Assembly (NCBI GenBank): GCA_963839095.1
Contig: CAWIUF010000056.1
Span: 1-64,000, forward strand
Source of the DNA: Palsa-504 sp963839095
Lineage (GTDB): Bacteria > Actinomycetota > Actinomycetes > Streptosporangiales > Streptosporangiaceae
Direction: 5' to 3'
DNA: 64,000 nt
Positions 9,369 through 17,745 of this stretch are shown here, piece after piece (position 1 is the stretch's first letter; every line of letters begins with the position of its first letter). The notes below the pieces were generated by a model. It searched no databases. It was not told the origin of the DNA and saw nothing but the letters and a program-made list of their open reading frames with translations. The translations under genes and the position numbers were made by a program.

Positions 9369-10973
9369 ATGCCGGGAACCGAACGCGTGGAGATCACGGG
9401 CCCGTACGGCGATCGTTACGACGAGATCCTGACGCCGCAGGCCATCGACCTCATCGCCGCGCTGCACGCCGAGCTCGGCCCGCGCCGGTCCGAGCTGCTG
9501 GCCGCGCGCCGCCGCCGCCAGGCCGAGCTGTCCGGCGGCGCCATGCTCGACTTCCTGCCGGAGACCGCGCACATCCGCGAGGACCCCGACTGGCGGGTGG
9601 CGCCGCCCGCGCCCGGGCTGGCCGACCGGCGGGTGGAGATCACCGGCCCGACCGACAAGAAGATGACCATCAACGCCCTGAACTCCGGGGCGAACGTGTG
9701 GCTGGCCGACTTCGAGGACGCCAATACCCCGCTGTGGGACAACATGATCACCGGCCAGCTCAACCTCATGGACGCGCTAGACCGGACGATCGACTACACC
9801 AGCGACGAGGGTAAGTCGTACGCCCTGCGCCCGGCCGGGGAGCTGGCCACGATCGTGGTCCGCCCGCGCGGCTGGCACCTGGACGAGAAGCACATCCTGG
9901 TCGACGGCGTGCGGGCCTCGGGCAGCCTGACCGACTTCGCGCTGTACATGGCGGCGAGCGCGCAGCGGCAGATCGACGCGGGCAAGGGCCCCTACTTCTA
10001 CCTGGCCAAGAACGAGAGCCACCTCGAGGCGCGGCTCTGGAACGACGCGTTCAACCTGGCCCAGGACTTCCTCGGCATCGGTCGCGGGACGATCCGGGCC
10101 ACGGTGCTGATCGAGACGATCCCGGCCGCGTTCGAGATGGAGGAGATCCTCTACGAGCTGCGGGAGCACTCGGCCGGGCTGAACGCCGGGCGCTGGGACT
10201 ACCTGTTCAGCGTGATCAAGAAGTTCCGCACCCGCGGCCGCGATTTCGTCCTGCCCGAGCGGAACTCGGTCACGATGACCGCCCCGTTTATGCGCGCCTA
10301 CACCGAGCTGCTGGTCAAGACGTGCCACCGGCGCGGCGCGCACGCCATCGGCGGCATGGCCGCGTTCATCCCCAGCCGGCGCGACGCCGAGGTCAACGAC
10401 CAGGCCATGGCCAAGGTCAGGGACGACAAGACGCGCGAGTCGGGCGACGGCTTCGACGGCTCCTGGGTCGCCCACCCGGACCTGGTCCCGCTGTGCAAGG
10501 AGGTCTTCGACGGCGTCCTGGGCACCAGGGCGAACCAGCTCGACCGGCAGCGCGACGACGTCCACGTCACCGCCGCGGACCTGCTCGCGGTGAGCAAGAC
10601 GCCGGGGGTGATCACCGAGGCCGGGCTGCGCAATAACATCAGCGTCGCGCTGCAGTACCTGGCCAGCTGGCTCGGCGGCAGCGGGGCGGTGGGCATCTTC
10701 AACCTGATGGAGGACGCGGCCACCGCGGAGATCTCCCGCTCGCAGATCTGGCAGTGGATCCACAACGACGTCCCGCTGGACGACGGCCGGCTGGTGACGC
10801 AGGACCTGACCGAGCGGCTGATCGACGAGGAGCTGTCCAAGATCAGGGCGGCGACGGGAGAAGGCTTCGACGCCGAGCGGTACGGCCAGGCGGTCGCGCT
10901 GTTCACCGAGGTCGCGCTGGCCGACAACTTCGCCGACTTCCTCACCATCCCCGCCTACGAGCGGATGCCCTGA
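9369..10973 (+). CDS. aceB: Malate synthase A
   Basis: This 534-residue enzyme condenses glyoxylate with acetyl-CoA to give malate and CoA in the cytoplasm. The length and sequence match the A form: GPTDKKMTINALNSGANVWL, LADFEDANTPLWDN, VVRPRGWHLDEKHI, the acetyl-CoA/Mg region IRATVLIETIPAAFEMEEIL, and a late GVITEAGLRNNISVALQYL block. The ATG at 9369 follows a good GAGGGAGG site. No isocitrate lyase is present in the window. Instead the next three genes encode glycolate dehydrogenase, which supplies glyoxylate directly, so this copy probably serves glycolate assimilation. Confidence 0.96.
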   Translation: MPGTERVEITGPYGDRYDEILTPQAIDLIAALHAELGPRRSELLAARRRRQAELSGGAMLDFLPETAHIREDPDWRVAPPAPGLADRRVEITGPTDKKMTINALNSGANVWLADFEDANTPLWDNMITGQLNLMDALDRTIDYTSDEGKSYALRPAGELATIVVRPRGWHLDEKHILVDGVRASGSLTDFALYMAASAQRQIDAGKGPYFYLAKNESHLEARLWNDAFNLAQDFLGIGRGTIRATVLIETIPAAFEMEEILYELREHSAGLNAGRWDYLFSVIKKFRTRGRDFVLPERNSVTMTAPFMRAYTELLVKTCHRRGAHAIGGMAAFIPSRRDAEVNDQAMAKVRDDKTRESGDGFDGSWVAHPDLVPLCKEVFDGVLGTRANQLDRQRDDVHVTAADLLAVSKTPGVITEAGLRNNISVALQYLASWLGGSGAVGIFNLMEDAATAEISRSQIWQWIHNDVPLDDGRLVTQDLTERLIDEELSKIRAATGEGFDAERYGQAVALFTEVALADNFADFLTIPAYERMP

Positions 10974-11048
10974 CTGGGGTTTTCTGGTCTCCGTTCCGGG
11001 AAAAGGAGACAATCACACCACAGGGCTATCCCCGGTGAGGTGCTTGTG

Positions 11049-12518
11049 ATGGGCATTCAGCAGCTGGTCCCGCGGATGCGGGACATCTGCGGCGCGGGCA
11101 ACGTCGTGGAGGACCCGCTCGAGCTGCGCACGTACGAGTGCGACGGGCTGACCGCGCACCGGTGCGTGCCGGCCCTGGTGGTGCTGCCTGGTTCGGCCGC
11201 CGAGGTGGCCGCGGTGGTGACCGCGTGCGCGCGGGCCGGGGTGCCGTTCGTCGCCCGCGGCAGCGGGACCGGCCTGTCCGGCGGGGCGCTGCCGCACAAG
11301 GACGGCGTCCTGATCGTGATGTCCCGGATGCGTTCGGTCATCGACATCGATCCGGTGAGCCGCCGCGCCGTCGTGGAGCCGGGCGTGACGAACCTGGCGG
11401 TGAGCAAGGCCGCGGCGCCGTTCGGCCTGTTCTACGCGCCGGACCCGTCCAGCCAGGTGGTCTGCTCGGTGGGCGGCAACGTGGCGGAGAACTCGGGCGG
11501 GGCGCACTGCCTCAAGAACGGGTTCACCGTGCACCACGTCACCGGCCTGGAGATCGTCACGCCGTCCGGCGAGCTGACCTGGCTCGGCGACGGCACCGGC
11601 GTTTGTTCCGGCTATGACTTGCTGGGCGCGTTCACCGGATCCGAGGGCACCCTCGGCATCGTGACCAAGATCGTGGTCAAGCTGATGCCGGTGCCCGAGG
11701 TGGTGCACCTGCTGCTGGTGGCGTACGAGTCGACGGCTGAAGGCGGCCAGGCGGTGTCCGACATCATCGCGGCCGGCGTGCTGCCCGCCGCCATCGAGAT
11801 GATGGACGCGCTGGCCATCGAGGCGGCCGAGGCCGCCGTGCACTGCAACTACCCCGCCGGGGCGGGCGCGGTGCTGCTGGTGGAACTGGACGGGCCCGCC
11901 GCCGAGGTCGAGGCGGAGCTGGCGACCGTGCGCTCGCTGTGCGAGAAGGCCGGCGCGACCGAGATCCGGGCGGCCGACGACCCGGCCGAGCGCGCGGGCA
12001 TCTGGGCCGGGCGCAAGTCGGCGTTCGCCGCGGTCGGCCGGATCAGCCCGGCCTACATCGTGCAGGACGGCGTGGTGCCGCGCACCTCGCTGGGCGCGGT
12101 GCTGGCGCAGATCGCGTCGCTGTCCGCGGAGTCGGGCATCCGGGTGGCCAACGTGTTCCACGCCGGCGACGGGAACCTGCACCCGCTGGTGCTGTACGAC
12201 GACAAGGTGCCAGGCCAGGCCGAGGCGGCCGAGAAGGTATCCGGTGCCATCCTGGACGCCTGCCTGGAGCACGGCGGCTCGATCACCGGCGAGCACGGCG
12301 TGGGGGTGGACAAGTCCCGGTATATGCCCAAAATGTTCAGCTCGGCCGACCTGGACACCATGCAGCTGGTCCGGTGCGCGTTCGACCCGGCCAGCCTGTG
12401 CAACCCCGGCAAGATCTTCCCCACCCCCCGCCTGTGCGGCGAGGTACCCGGCCACCACCGGGCCGTTTCTTCGGCGGGGCACCCCGCCGTAGCGGCCGGA
12501 CAGGCGGAGATCTTCTAA
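11049..12518 (+). CDS. glcD: Glycolate oxidase/dehydrogenase FAD subunit GlcD
   Basis: This 489-residue flavoprotein is of the vanillyl-alcohol oxidase type. The N-terminal FAD-binding domain (about residues 40-215) shows RGSGTGLSGGALP and the SVGGNVAENSGGAHCLK loop. The C-terminal FAD-oxidase domain has NVFHAGDGNLHPLVLYD and the SITGEHGVGVDKS motif. It oxidises glycolate to glyoxylate together with GlcE and GlcF. ATG 11049 is chosen over GTG 11040 because GTGAGG at 11035-11040 is then well spaced. It begins 75 bases after aceB and ends 2 bases before glcE. Confidence 0.93.
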   Translation: MGIQQLVPRMRDICGAGNVVEDPLELRTYECDGLTAHRCVPALVVLPGSAAEVAAVVTACARAGVPFVARGSGTGLSGGALPHKDGVLIVMSRMRSVIDIDPVSRRAVVEPGVTNLAVSKAAAPFGLFYAPDPSSQVVCSVGGNVAENSGGAHCLKNGFTVHHVTGLEIVTPSGELTWLGDGTGVCSGYDLLGAFTGSEGTLGIVTKIVVKLMPVPEVVHLLLVAYESTAEGGQAVSDIIAAGVLPAAIEMMDALAIEAAEAAVHCNYPAGAGAVLLVELDGPAAEVEAELATVRSLCEKAGATEIRAADDPAERAGIWAGRKSAFAAVGRISPAYIVQDGVVPRTSLGAVLAQIASLSAESGIRVANVFHAGDGNLHPLVLYDDKVPGQAEAAEKVSGAILDACLEHGGSITGEHGVGVDKSRYMPKMFSSADLDTMQLVRCAFDPASLCNPGKIFPTPRLCGEVPGHHRAVSSAGHPAVAAGQAEIF

Positions 12519-12520
12519 AG

Positions 12521-13822
12521 ATGGATACCGAACGAGTGACCGTCCCCGCCATCGGCCCGGAACTCGCAGCCGCCTGCCCGGCGCTGGCCGTCGGCACCGC
12601 GGCTGATGCCGTGGCCGGAGTGGTCCCCGCGTACGTCGCCTCGCCGGCTTCCACCGAGGAGGCAGCCGCGCTACTGCGGGCCGCGGCGGCGGCCGGGCTC
12701 GCGGTAGTGCCGCGCGGGGCCGGCACCGGGTTCGGCTGGGGATCGCCGCCGTCGCGCTGCGACCTGGTGGTGGACCTGAGCTCGATGGACCAGGTGATCG
12801 AGCACGGGGCCGGGGACCTGGTGGTGCGGGTGCAGGCCGGCCTGACGATCGGGGCGCTGGCCGCGGCGCTGGCTTCGGCCGGCCAGGAGCTCGCGCTCGA
12901 CGTGCCGGCCGAGGCGACGGTGGGCGGGGTGGTGGCCACCGGGACGACCGGGCCGCGGCGGCTGCGCTACGGGACGCCGCGTGACCTGCTCCTCGGCCTG
13001 ACCGTGGTGCGCGCCGACGGGGTGATCGCGCACTCCGGCGGCAAGGTGGTCAAGAACGTGGCCGGCTACGACATCGGCAAGCTCTTCTGCGGGTCGCACG
13101 GCACGCTGGGGCTGATCACCGAGGCGACCTTCCGGCTGCATCCGCGGCCGGGCGCGGTGGCGTGGGTGACCGCGGAGTTCTTCGGTGCGCCCGGGGCTAG
13201 CGCCGCGGTGGCGTCGGCGGCGAACTCGGCGCTGGTGCCGTCGGCGGTGGAACTGGACTGGCCGGGCGGGACGCCGCAGTCGCCGCGTCCGCTGCGGGTC
13301 GGCGTGCTGCTCGAGGGCACGCCGTCGGGGGTGGCCGAACGGGCCGAGCGGATGTCGGAGCTGCTGGCGGCCGCGGGCGGCGGCCCGGTCTCGGTTTCCG
13401 ACGCGGCGCCGCCCCGGTGGGGCGCGCTGCCCGCGGGGGCCACGATCGTGCGGGTGTCGTTCTGGGTCAGCGCGCTCGGCGCGGTCCTCGGGGCGCTGCT
13501 GGCGGCGGGTGAGAGCGCGGGAGTGCGGCCCGCCGTGACCGGGGCGGCCGGGGCGGGCGTGCTGCACGCCTGCCTGGATCCGGATACCCCGGACGAGGAC
13601 GCGGCCCGGTTCGTGACCGCGCTGCGCGAGCGGATCGCGGGCCTGAGCCCGGGGGCGCCGCGGGGCAGCGTGGCGGTGCTGGCCGGGCCGCCGCCGGTGC
13701 TGGCCGCGGCCGGGGCGTACCGGGACGTGCCCGGGGCCGCCCTGATGCGGGCGGTCAGGGACCAGTTCGACCCGGACCGGCGGATGTTCCCGGGGCGTTT
13801 TACCTTCGCGGGAGGCGATTGA
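12521..13822 (+). CDS. glcE: Glycolate oxidase FAD-binding subunit GlcE
   Basis: This 433-residue paralogue of GlcD keeps the FAD-binding domain (VVPRGAGTGFGWG, VPAEATVGGVVATGTTGPRR, SGGKVVKNVAGYDIGKLFCG, GTLGLITEATFRLHP) but has a reduced C-terminal domain, as expected of GlcE. It pairs with GlcD and the iron-sulfur GlcF to pass electrons from glycolate towards the quinone pool. The ATG at 12521 lies 2 bases after the glcD stop. Its own stop overlaps the glcF start (TGATG at 13820-13824), so the three subunits are coupled. Confidence 0.92.
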   Translation: MDTERVTVPAIGPELAAACPALAVGTAADAVAGVVPAYVASPASTEEAAALLRAAAAAGLAVVPRGAGTGFGWGSPPSRCDLVVDLSSMDQVIEHGAGDLVVRVQAGLTIGALAAALASAGQELALDVPAEATVGGVVATGTTGPRRLRYGTPRDLLLGLTVVRADGVIAHSGGKVVKNVAGYDIGKLFCGSHGTLGLITEATFRLHPRPGAVAWVTAEFFGAPGASAAVASAANSALVPSAVELDWPGGTPQSPRPLRVGVLLEGTPSGVAERAERMSELLAAAGGGPVSVSDAAPPRWGALPAGATIVRVSFWVSALGAVLGALLAAGESAGVRPAVTGAAGAGVLHACLDPDTPDEDAARFVTALRERIAGLSPGAPRGSVAVLAGPPPVLAAAGAYRDVPGAALMRAVRDQFDPDRRMFPGRFTFAGGD

Positions 13823-15285
13823 TGCAGGACGAGGACGCGCTGCGCGAGGTGGCGAAGGACTGCGTGCACTGCGGTTTCTGCCTGCCCGCCTGTCCGACCT
13901 ACCAGCTGTGGGCCGAGGAGATGGACTCCCCGCGCGGCCGGATCTACCTGGTGAACCAGCTCCTGGACGGGGCGCCGCTGACCGCCGCCACCGCCGACCA
14001 CTTCGACCGCTGCCTGGGCTGCATGGCCTGCATGACCGCGTGCCCCTCCGGGGTGCAGTACGACCAGCTCATCGAGGCGGCCCGGGTCTGGACCGAGGAG
14101 GCACGGTCCGGGTCCGGTGGTGACGCGAACGGCGGCGTGGCCGGGAACGGCAGCGCGGCCGCCGATGACAACGTGGCCGAGGTACGCGGGGCCGATGCCG
14201 GGGGCTCGGGAGGGCCGGGTACTTCGGGGGCCGGGCGTCCGGTGCCGCCCGTGCCGCAGGCACCTGGGCAGCACGTGCCCACGGCGCCGAAACGGCCGGC
14301 CATGGACCGGGCCGCCCGGGCGGCGATCTTCTCGCTGTTCCCCTACCCGAAGCGGCTGCGGGCGGTCACCGCTCCGCTGCGGGTCGCGCAGCGGACCGGC
14401 CTGGACCGGCGGCTGGCCCGCAGCCGCCTGCCCGGCCGGGTCTCCCCCGTGCTCGGCGCAGCGCTGCGGCTGGCCCCGCCGGGCGCGACCGCCGCCGACG
14501 CGCGGCCGCTGCCGGAACGGGTCCCGGCGCTGGGGACCCGGCGGGCCGTGGTGGGCATGCTCACCGGGTGCGTGCAGTCGGTGTTCTTCCCGCGGGTCAA
14601 CGCCGCGACCGCGCGGGTGCTCGCAGCGGAGGGCTGCGATGTGATCATCCCCCGTGAGCAGGGCTGCTGCGGCGCGCTGTCGATGCATTCGGGCCGGGAG
14701 GCCGAGGCCGAGGCGTTCGCCCGGCGCACGATCGCCACCTTCGAGCAGGCCGGCGTGGACGCGGTGGTGGTCAACTCGGCCGGCTGCGGCTCGGCCATGA
14801 AGGAGTACGAGCGGCTGCTGCGGGGGGCCGACGGCGGCTGGGCCGAGCGGGCGGCCGAGATGAGCGGCAAGGTCCAGGACCTGGCCGAGTTCCTGGCCGA
14901 GCTGGGGCCGGTGGCGCGGCGCCACCCGCTGCCGGTCACCGCCGCCTACCACGACGCCTGCCACCTGGCGCACGCGCAGCGGATCACCCGGCAGCCGCGC
15001 GAGCTGCTGCGGGCGATCCCCGGCCTGAACCTGGTCGAGGTGGCCGACGCGGGGACCTGCTGCGGTTCGGCGGGCGTGTACAACCTGCTGCAGCCGGAGG
15101 CGGCGAGCGAACTGGGCGCCCGCAAGGCCGAATCGGTGCTGGCCACCGGCGCGCCGCTGCTGATCTCGGCCAATCCGGGCTGCTCGCTGCAGATCGCCTC
15201 CGCACTGGCGGACCGCGGTCAGGACATCGCGGTCGCGCACACCGCCGAGGTGCTGGACGCCTCGATCCGCGGCCGGGCCCTGTAG
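13822..15285 (+). CDS. glcF: Glycolate oxidase iron-sulfur subunit GlcF
   Basis: This 487-residue iron-sulfur protein has two N-terminal 4Fe-4S motifs, CVHCGFCLPACP (about residue 13) and CLGCMACMTACP (about 66), and two C-terminal cysteine-rich CCG domains with CCGALS and CCGSAG. An insert of about 60 residues rich in Gly, Ala and Pro (14,105-14,290) separates the halves. It passes electrons from the GlcD/GlcE flavins to the membrane acceptor. ATG at 13822 follows GGAGGCG and overlaps the glcE stop. Its last 67 bases are overlapped by the roadblock gene on the other strand. Confidence 0.93.
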   Translation: MQDEDALREVAKDCVHCGFCLPACPTYQLWAEEMDSPRGRIYLVNQLLDGAPLTAATADHFDRCLGCMACMTACPSGVQYDQLIEAARVWTEEARSGSGGDANGGVAGNGSAAADDNVAEVRGADAGGSGGPGTSGAGRPVPPVPQAPGQHVPTAPKRPAMDRAARAAIFSLFPYPKRLRAVTAPLRVAQRTGLDRRLARSRLPGRVSPVLGAALRLAPPGATAADARPLPERVPALGTRRAVVGMLTGCVQSVFFPRVNAATARVLAAEGCDVIIPREQGCCGALSMHSGREAEAEAFARRTIATFEQAGVDAVVVNSAGCGSAMKEYERLLRGADGGWAERAAEMSGKVQDLAEFLAELGPVARRHPLPVTAAYHDACHLAHAQRITRQPRELLRAIPGLNLVEVADAGTCCGSAGVYNLLQPEAASELGARKAESVLATGAPLLISANPGCSLQIASALADRGQDIAVAHTAEVLDASIRGRAL

Positions 15286-15665
15286 GCGGGCTGGACCGGG
15301 ACTAAGGCGAGGAGCTTCTCGATGTTCTCGACCACGGAGCGGGATTCGCGGTGCATCCGGGTGACGTCCAGGCCCTCGTCGCCGAGGAGCACGAGCACGG
15401 CCGAGGCGCCGATGGCGTAGATGGCCACGTAGCCGCCGCTGCTCCTGGTCACGGCCTCGCGCAGGGTGCCCTGGCCCGCCTCCCGGGCCAGCCGCTGGGC
15501 CAGCGACAGGGCCGCGGAGGTCAGCGCGGCCAGGTTGTCCGGGTTCACGCCGCCGGTATCTTCCCTGATGATGAGGCCGTCGCGGCTCGCCACGGCGGTC
15601 CCGGTGATACCCGTGATCCGGTCGCGCAGGGCCTGCATCTCGGCCAGCAGCTTATCCTCGGTCAT
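15219..15665 (-). CDS. Roadblock/LC7 domain protein
   Basis: This 148-residue protein has the roadblock/LC7 fold pattern. It opens with a helix (EDKLLAEMQALRDRI), then GTAVASRDGLIIRED, NPDNLAALTSAALSLAQRLA, GGYVAIYAIGASAVLVLL, and a final helix SRSVVENIEKLL. Such proteins regulate small Ras-like GTPases in bacterial polarity and actinobacterial 'conservon' systems. The start at 15665 follows AGGAGGAGGA. It is the last gene of a minus-strand set with the DUF4388 and second roadblock genes. No partner GTPase is nearby. The C-terminal tail (about 25 residues) overlaps glcF and may be extended by a lost stop. Confidence 0.82.
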   Translation of the reverse strand: MTEDKLLAEMQALRDRITGITGTAVASRDGLIIREDTGGVNPDNLAALTSAALSLAQRLAREAGQGTLREAVTRSSGGYVAIYAIGASAVLVLLGDEGLDVTRMHRESRSVVENIEKLLALVPVQPAYRARPRIEASSTSAVCATAMS

Positions 15666-15865
15666 GAGTCCTCCTCCTGAGGTCATGCCCCTCCCCCCTT
15701 CGATCAGGACGTCTCGCCTGGACTCGTGTCACGGGCGGCCCGGGTCCGCAGCAGGCCGAGCGGCGCCCGCAGTTCCGGCAGGCCAGGCTGGGCGCCCACG
15801 GGCGCCGCGACGCGGCTGGCACGTCCCGCTGGCGGCGCGGCAGCGCGGAGGCGAGCGGCGCGTCG

Positions 15866-16612
15866 TTACGCGGCGGCCGGACGGCGCGCCTGCGCCGCGG
15901 CCGCGTCGGCGGCCCGGGACGAGACCGCGACCAGGAGGCCGGTCCGCTGCATCCGGGACAGCTGGAGCATCGTGGCGTAGACGCCGCGGCCCAGGGCGAA
16001 CGCGATGTCGCGGGCGGTGCGCCGCCCGTCGGCCAGGGCCAGGATCTCGTCCTGGCCGTCGCCGAGCCTGACGCCGGGCTGGACCGCTCCCGTCGCGGCC
16101 ACGATCCGGTCGCGGCCGTTCCTGGCGGGCAGGGTGGCGAGCACCCGGATCCGGCGCGTGGTCTCGGTCAGCAGGCTGTCGGGTTCGGCGCCCGGCTGGA
16201 GCGGCAGGACGAACTCCACCGGCCCCGGCTCCGCCCGGTATTCCTCGACGGTGCCGCTGGCGAGGGCGAACATGCCATCCGCGAGGGCGGTCCGGAGCAG
16301 CCACTCGAGCTCCCCGGCCCCGATCATCTCGCGCCGGGTGAGCTCGGCGCCCATCGGGCCGCCCGACGCGGCCGCGGCGGCGAACGCCTCGTCCCAGCCC
16401 GATTCGCTGACCCGGTGCGACCGGAGCAGCAGGGCCTCGGGTCCGGGCGCGCCCGGGGTCTCGACGGCCGCCACCAGGCCGTCGGTGATGTGAATCGCCC
16501 CGCCCGGATTGCCGGTGACGCGCAGGATGCCCGACATCCCGGCGGCGGCGCAGACGGTGAGCGCCTCCCGGAGCGGGCCGACCGAACCGTCCTCGGATTC
16601 CGTGGTGTTCAT
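15866..16612 (-). CDS. DUF4388 (PATAN-like) domain protein
   Basis: This 248-residue protein has an N-terminal DUF4388/PATAN-like domain, a fold found in bacterial signalling proteins. Visible features are LREALTVCAAAGMSGILRVT, GGAIHITDGLVAAVETPGAP, EALLLRSHRVSESGWDEAF and a C-terminal winged-helix-like part (DEILALADGRRTARDIAFAL). It begins 3 bases after the stop of the upstream roadblock gene (16,616), so the two are almost certainly co-translated. Function is unknown; by analogy it may scaffold or read out a roadblock signal. About 200 bases without a gene separate it from the roadblock gene downstream. Confidence 0.75.
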   Translation of the reverse strand: MNTTESEDGSVGPLREALTVCAAAGMSGILRVTGNPGGAIHITDGLVAAVETPGAPGPEALLLRSHRVSESGWDEAFAAAAASGGPMGAELTRREMIGAGELEWLLRTALADGMFALASGTVEEYRAEPGPVEFVLPLQPGAEPDSLLTETTRRIRVLATLPARNGRDRIVAATGAVQPGVRLGDGQDEILALADGRRTARDIAFALGRGVYATMLQLSRMQRTGLLVAVSSRAADAAAAQARRPAAA

Positions 16613-16615
16613 CGG

Positions 16616-16985
16616 CTACGCCAGGACCGACGGGAGCAGCTCGCCCACCCGCAGCGAGGCCAGGGCCATGTTGACCCGGGTGCGGTCCACGTCCACGAAC
16701 AGGAAGATGCCCTCGCCCAGCCGGGCCCCCAGGACCTTGGTCATGTGCACCCGGCCCGCGGTGACCAGGGAGATCTCCTCGAGGTCACCTCCGGGCCGGC
16801 CGGGACCGAGCGCCGACCGGGCGAGCCGTACCTCGTCGGCCATGACGGCCGCCACGGCCGGCAAATCAGTATCCTCTTGCACCTTCCGACCGCACGACCA
16901 TGCCGGTCGCGATGTCGACCAGCGCCGCGGCCCGGACGCCGTCGACCGCCATGACCTGGCGGAGTGAATCCGTAAGGCTGGCCAC
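16616..16985 (-). CDS. Roadblock/LC7 domain protein (one frameshift)
   Basis: Read from the GTG at 16985 (preceded by GGAGGGGG), the first 39 codons give ASLTDSLRQVMAVDGVRAAA, LVDIATGMVVRSEG, then a stop. Deleting one base in the stretch gcaagagg near 16,885 joins this to EDTDLPAVAAVMADEVRLAR and HMTKVLGARLGEGIFLFVDV, giving a normal roadblock protein of about 122 residues. The 370-base span equals a whole number of codons plus one, as expected for a single inserted base. It lies 3 bases upstream of the DUF4388 gene. It resembles in layout the divergent roadblock protein at 17243. Confidence 0.78.
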
Positions 16986-17242
16986 ACATCCCCCTCCACC
17001 GCCCGACCGCGGGTCTCAGGCGACCCCTCGCCGCAGGCAGGAATATACCGCAATCAATACTCTCAAACCTCACGAACCCCCCACACCCTCGGGCCGCCAG
17101 TCCGACGTCAGCGCGCAGAGCCTAAAGTGAAACATTCGTTACACTCTGTCATGAATTCGAATATATTGGTTCATCCGGCACCAAGAGTCGGTATTCGCTA
17201 GGGTGGGCGTCACTTGTAACCGGGCGGGGATCATCCGCGTGC
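16986..17242. promoter_or_regulatory. Divergent promoter region of the roadblock genes
   Basis: These 257 bases separate the two divergent roadblock genes and include an unusually AT-rich stretch for this genome at 17,120-17,195, with the palindrome ATTCGAAT at 17156-17163. No confident -35/-10 pair could be assigned. Confidence 0.45.
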
Positions 17243-17632
17243 ATGGAGGGGATTGGGCCCTTGAATATCGAGACGGCGCTCAAGGAAGCGATGAACATTG
17301 AGGGTGCTCTGGGAGCAGCCCTCGTCGACTGGGAGAGCGGCATGCCGCTGGGCACCCTGGGCGGCGGTAAGTACCTCGACTTGGACCTCGCGGCGGCGGG
17401 CAACACCGAGGTGGTGCGGGCCAAGATGCGCACCATGCAGTCGCTCCAGCTCAACGACATGATCGAGGACATCCTGATCACGCTGGGCAAGCAGTACCAC
17501 CTGATCCGGCTGATGACGAACGCCGACGGCGCGCAGAACCTGTTCTTCTACCTCGCGCTCGACCGCAGCAAGGCGAACCTGGCCCTGGCGCGTCACCAGC
17601 TGCGCCGGATCGAAGGCGACCTCGTCGTCTGA
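17243..17632 (+). CDS. Roadblock/LC7-like protein
   Basis: This protein of about 129 residues has a roadblock-like arrangement: IETALKEAMNIEGALGAALV, DWESGMPLGTLGGG, AAAGNTEVVRAKMRTMQSLQ, then DMIEDILITLGKQYHLIRLM and ALDRSKANLALARHQLRRIE. The core helix/strand pattern and the closing helix match the divergent gene at 16616-16985. ATG 17243 is used here, but a TTG at 17261 has a better-spaced GGAGG and may be the real start. It stands alone on the plus strand, followed by a strong hairpin. It probably dimerises or works with the other two roadblock proteins. Confidence 0.78.
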   Translation: MEGIGPLNIETALKEAMNIEGALGAALVDWESGMPLGTLGGGKYLDLDLAAAGNTEVVRAKMRTMQSLQLNDMIEDILITLGKQYHLIRLMTNADGAQNLFFYLALDRSKANLALARHQLRRIEGDLVV

Positions 17633-17684
17633 CTCCGGATGCCGGGCGTCCCGGATGAGGACGCTCTTGAGCTGATGCTTATCG

Positions 17685-17726
17685 ACAGCGGCGGGCAGGG
17701 ACCTTGACGTCCCCGCCCGCCGCTGT
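17685..17726. terminator. Bidirectional hairpin terminator
   Basis: An inverted repeat with arms of about 17 bases (acagcggcgggc at 17685 pairing with gcccgccgctgt ending at 17726) and an 8-base loop sits between two convergent genes ending at 17632 (+) and 17746 (-). The GC-rich stem without a clear U-run suits an actinobacterial terminator. Confidence 0.7.
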
Positions 17727-17745
17727 TACCTGTCCGCGTGGCGCG

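Noticed and set aside
8972..9814. Long plus-strand frame overlapping the aceB start
   Set aside because: It runs out of frame through aceB, has no domain resemblance and reflects GC-rich codon shadowing.
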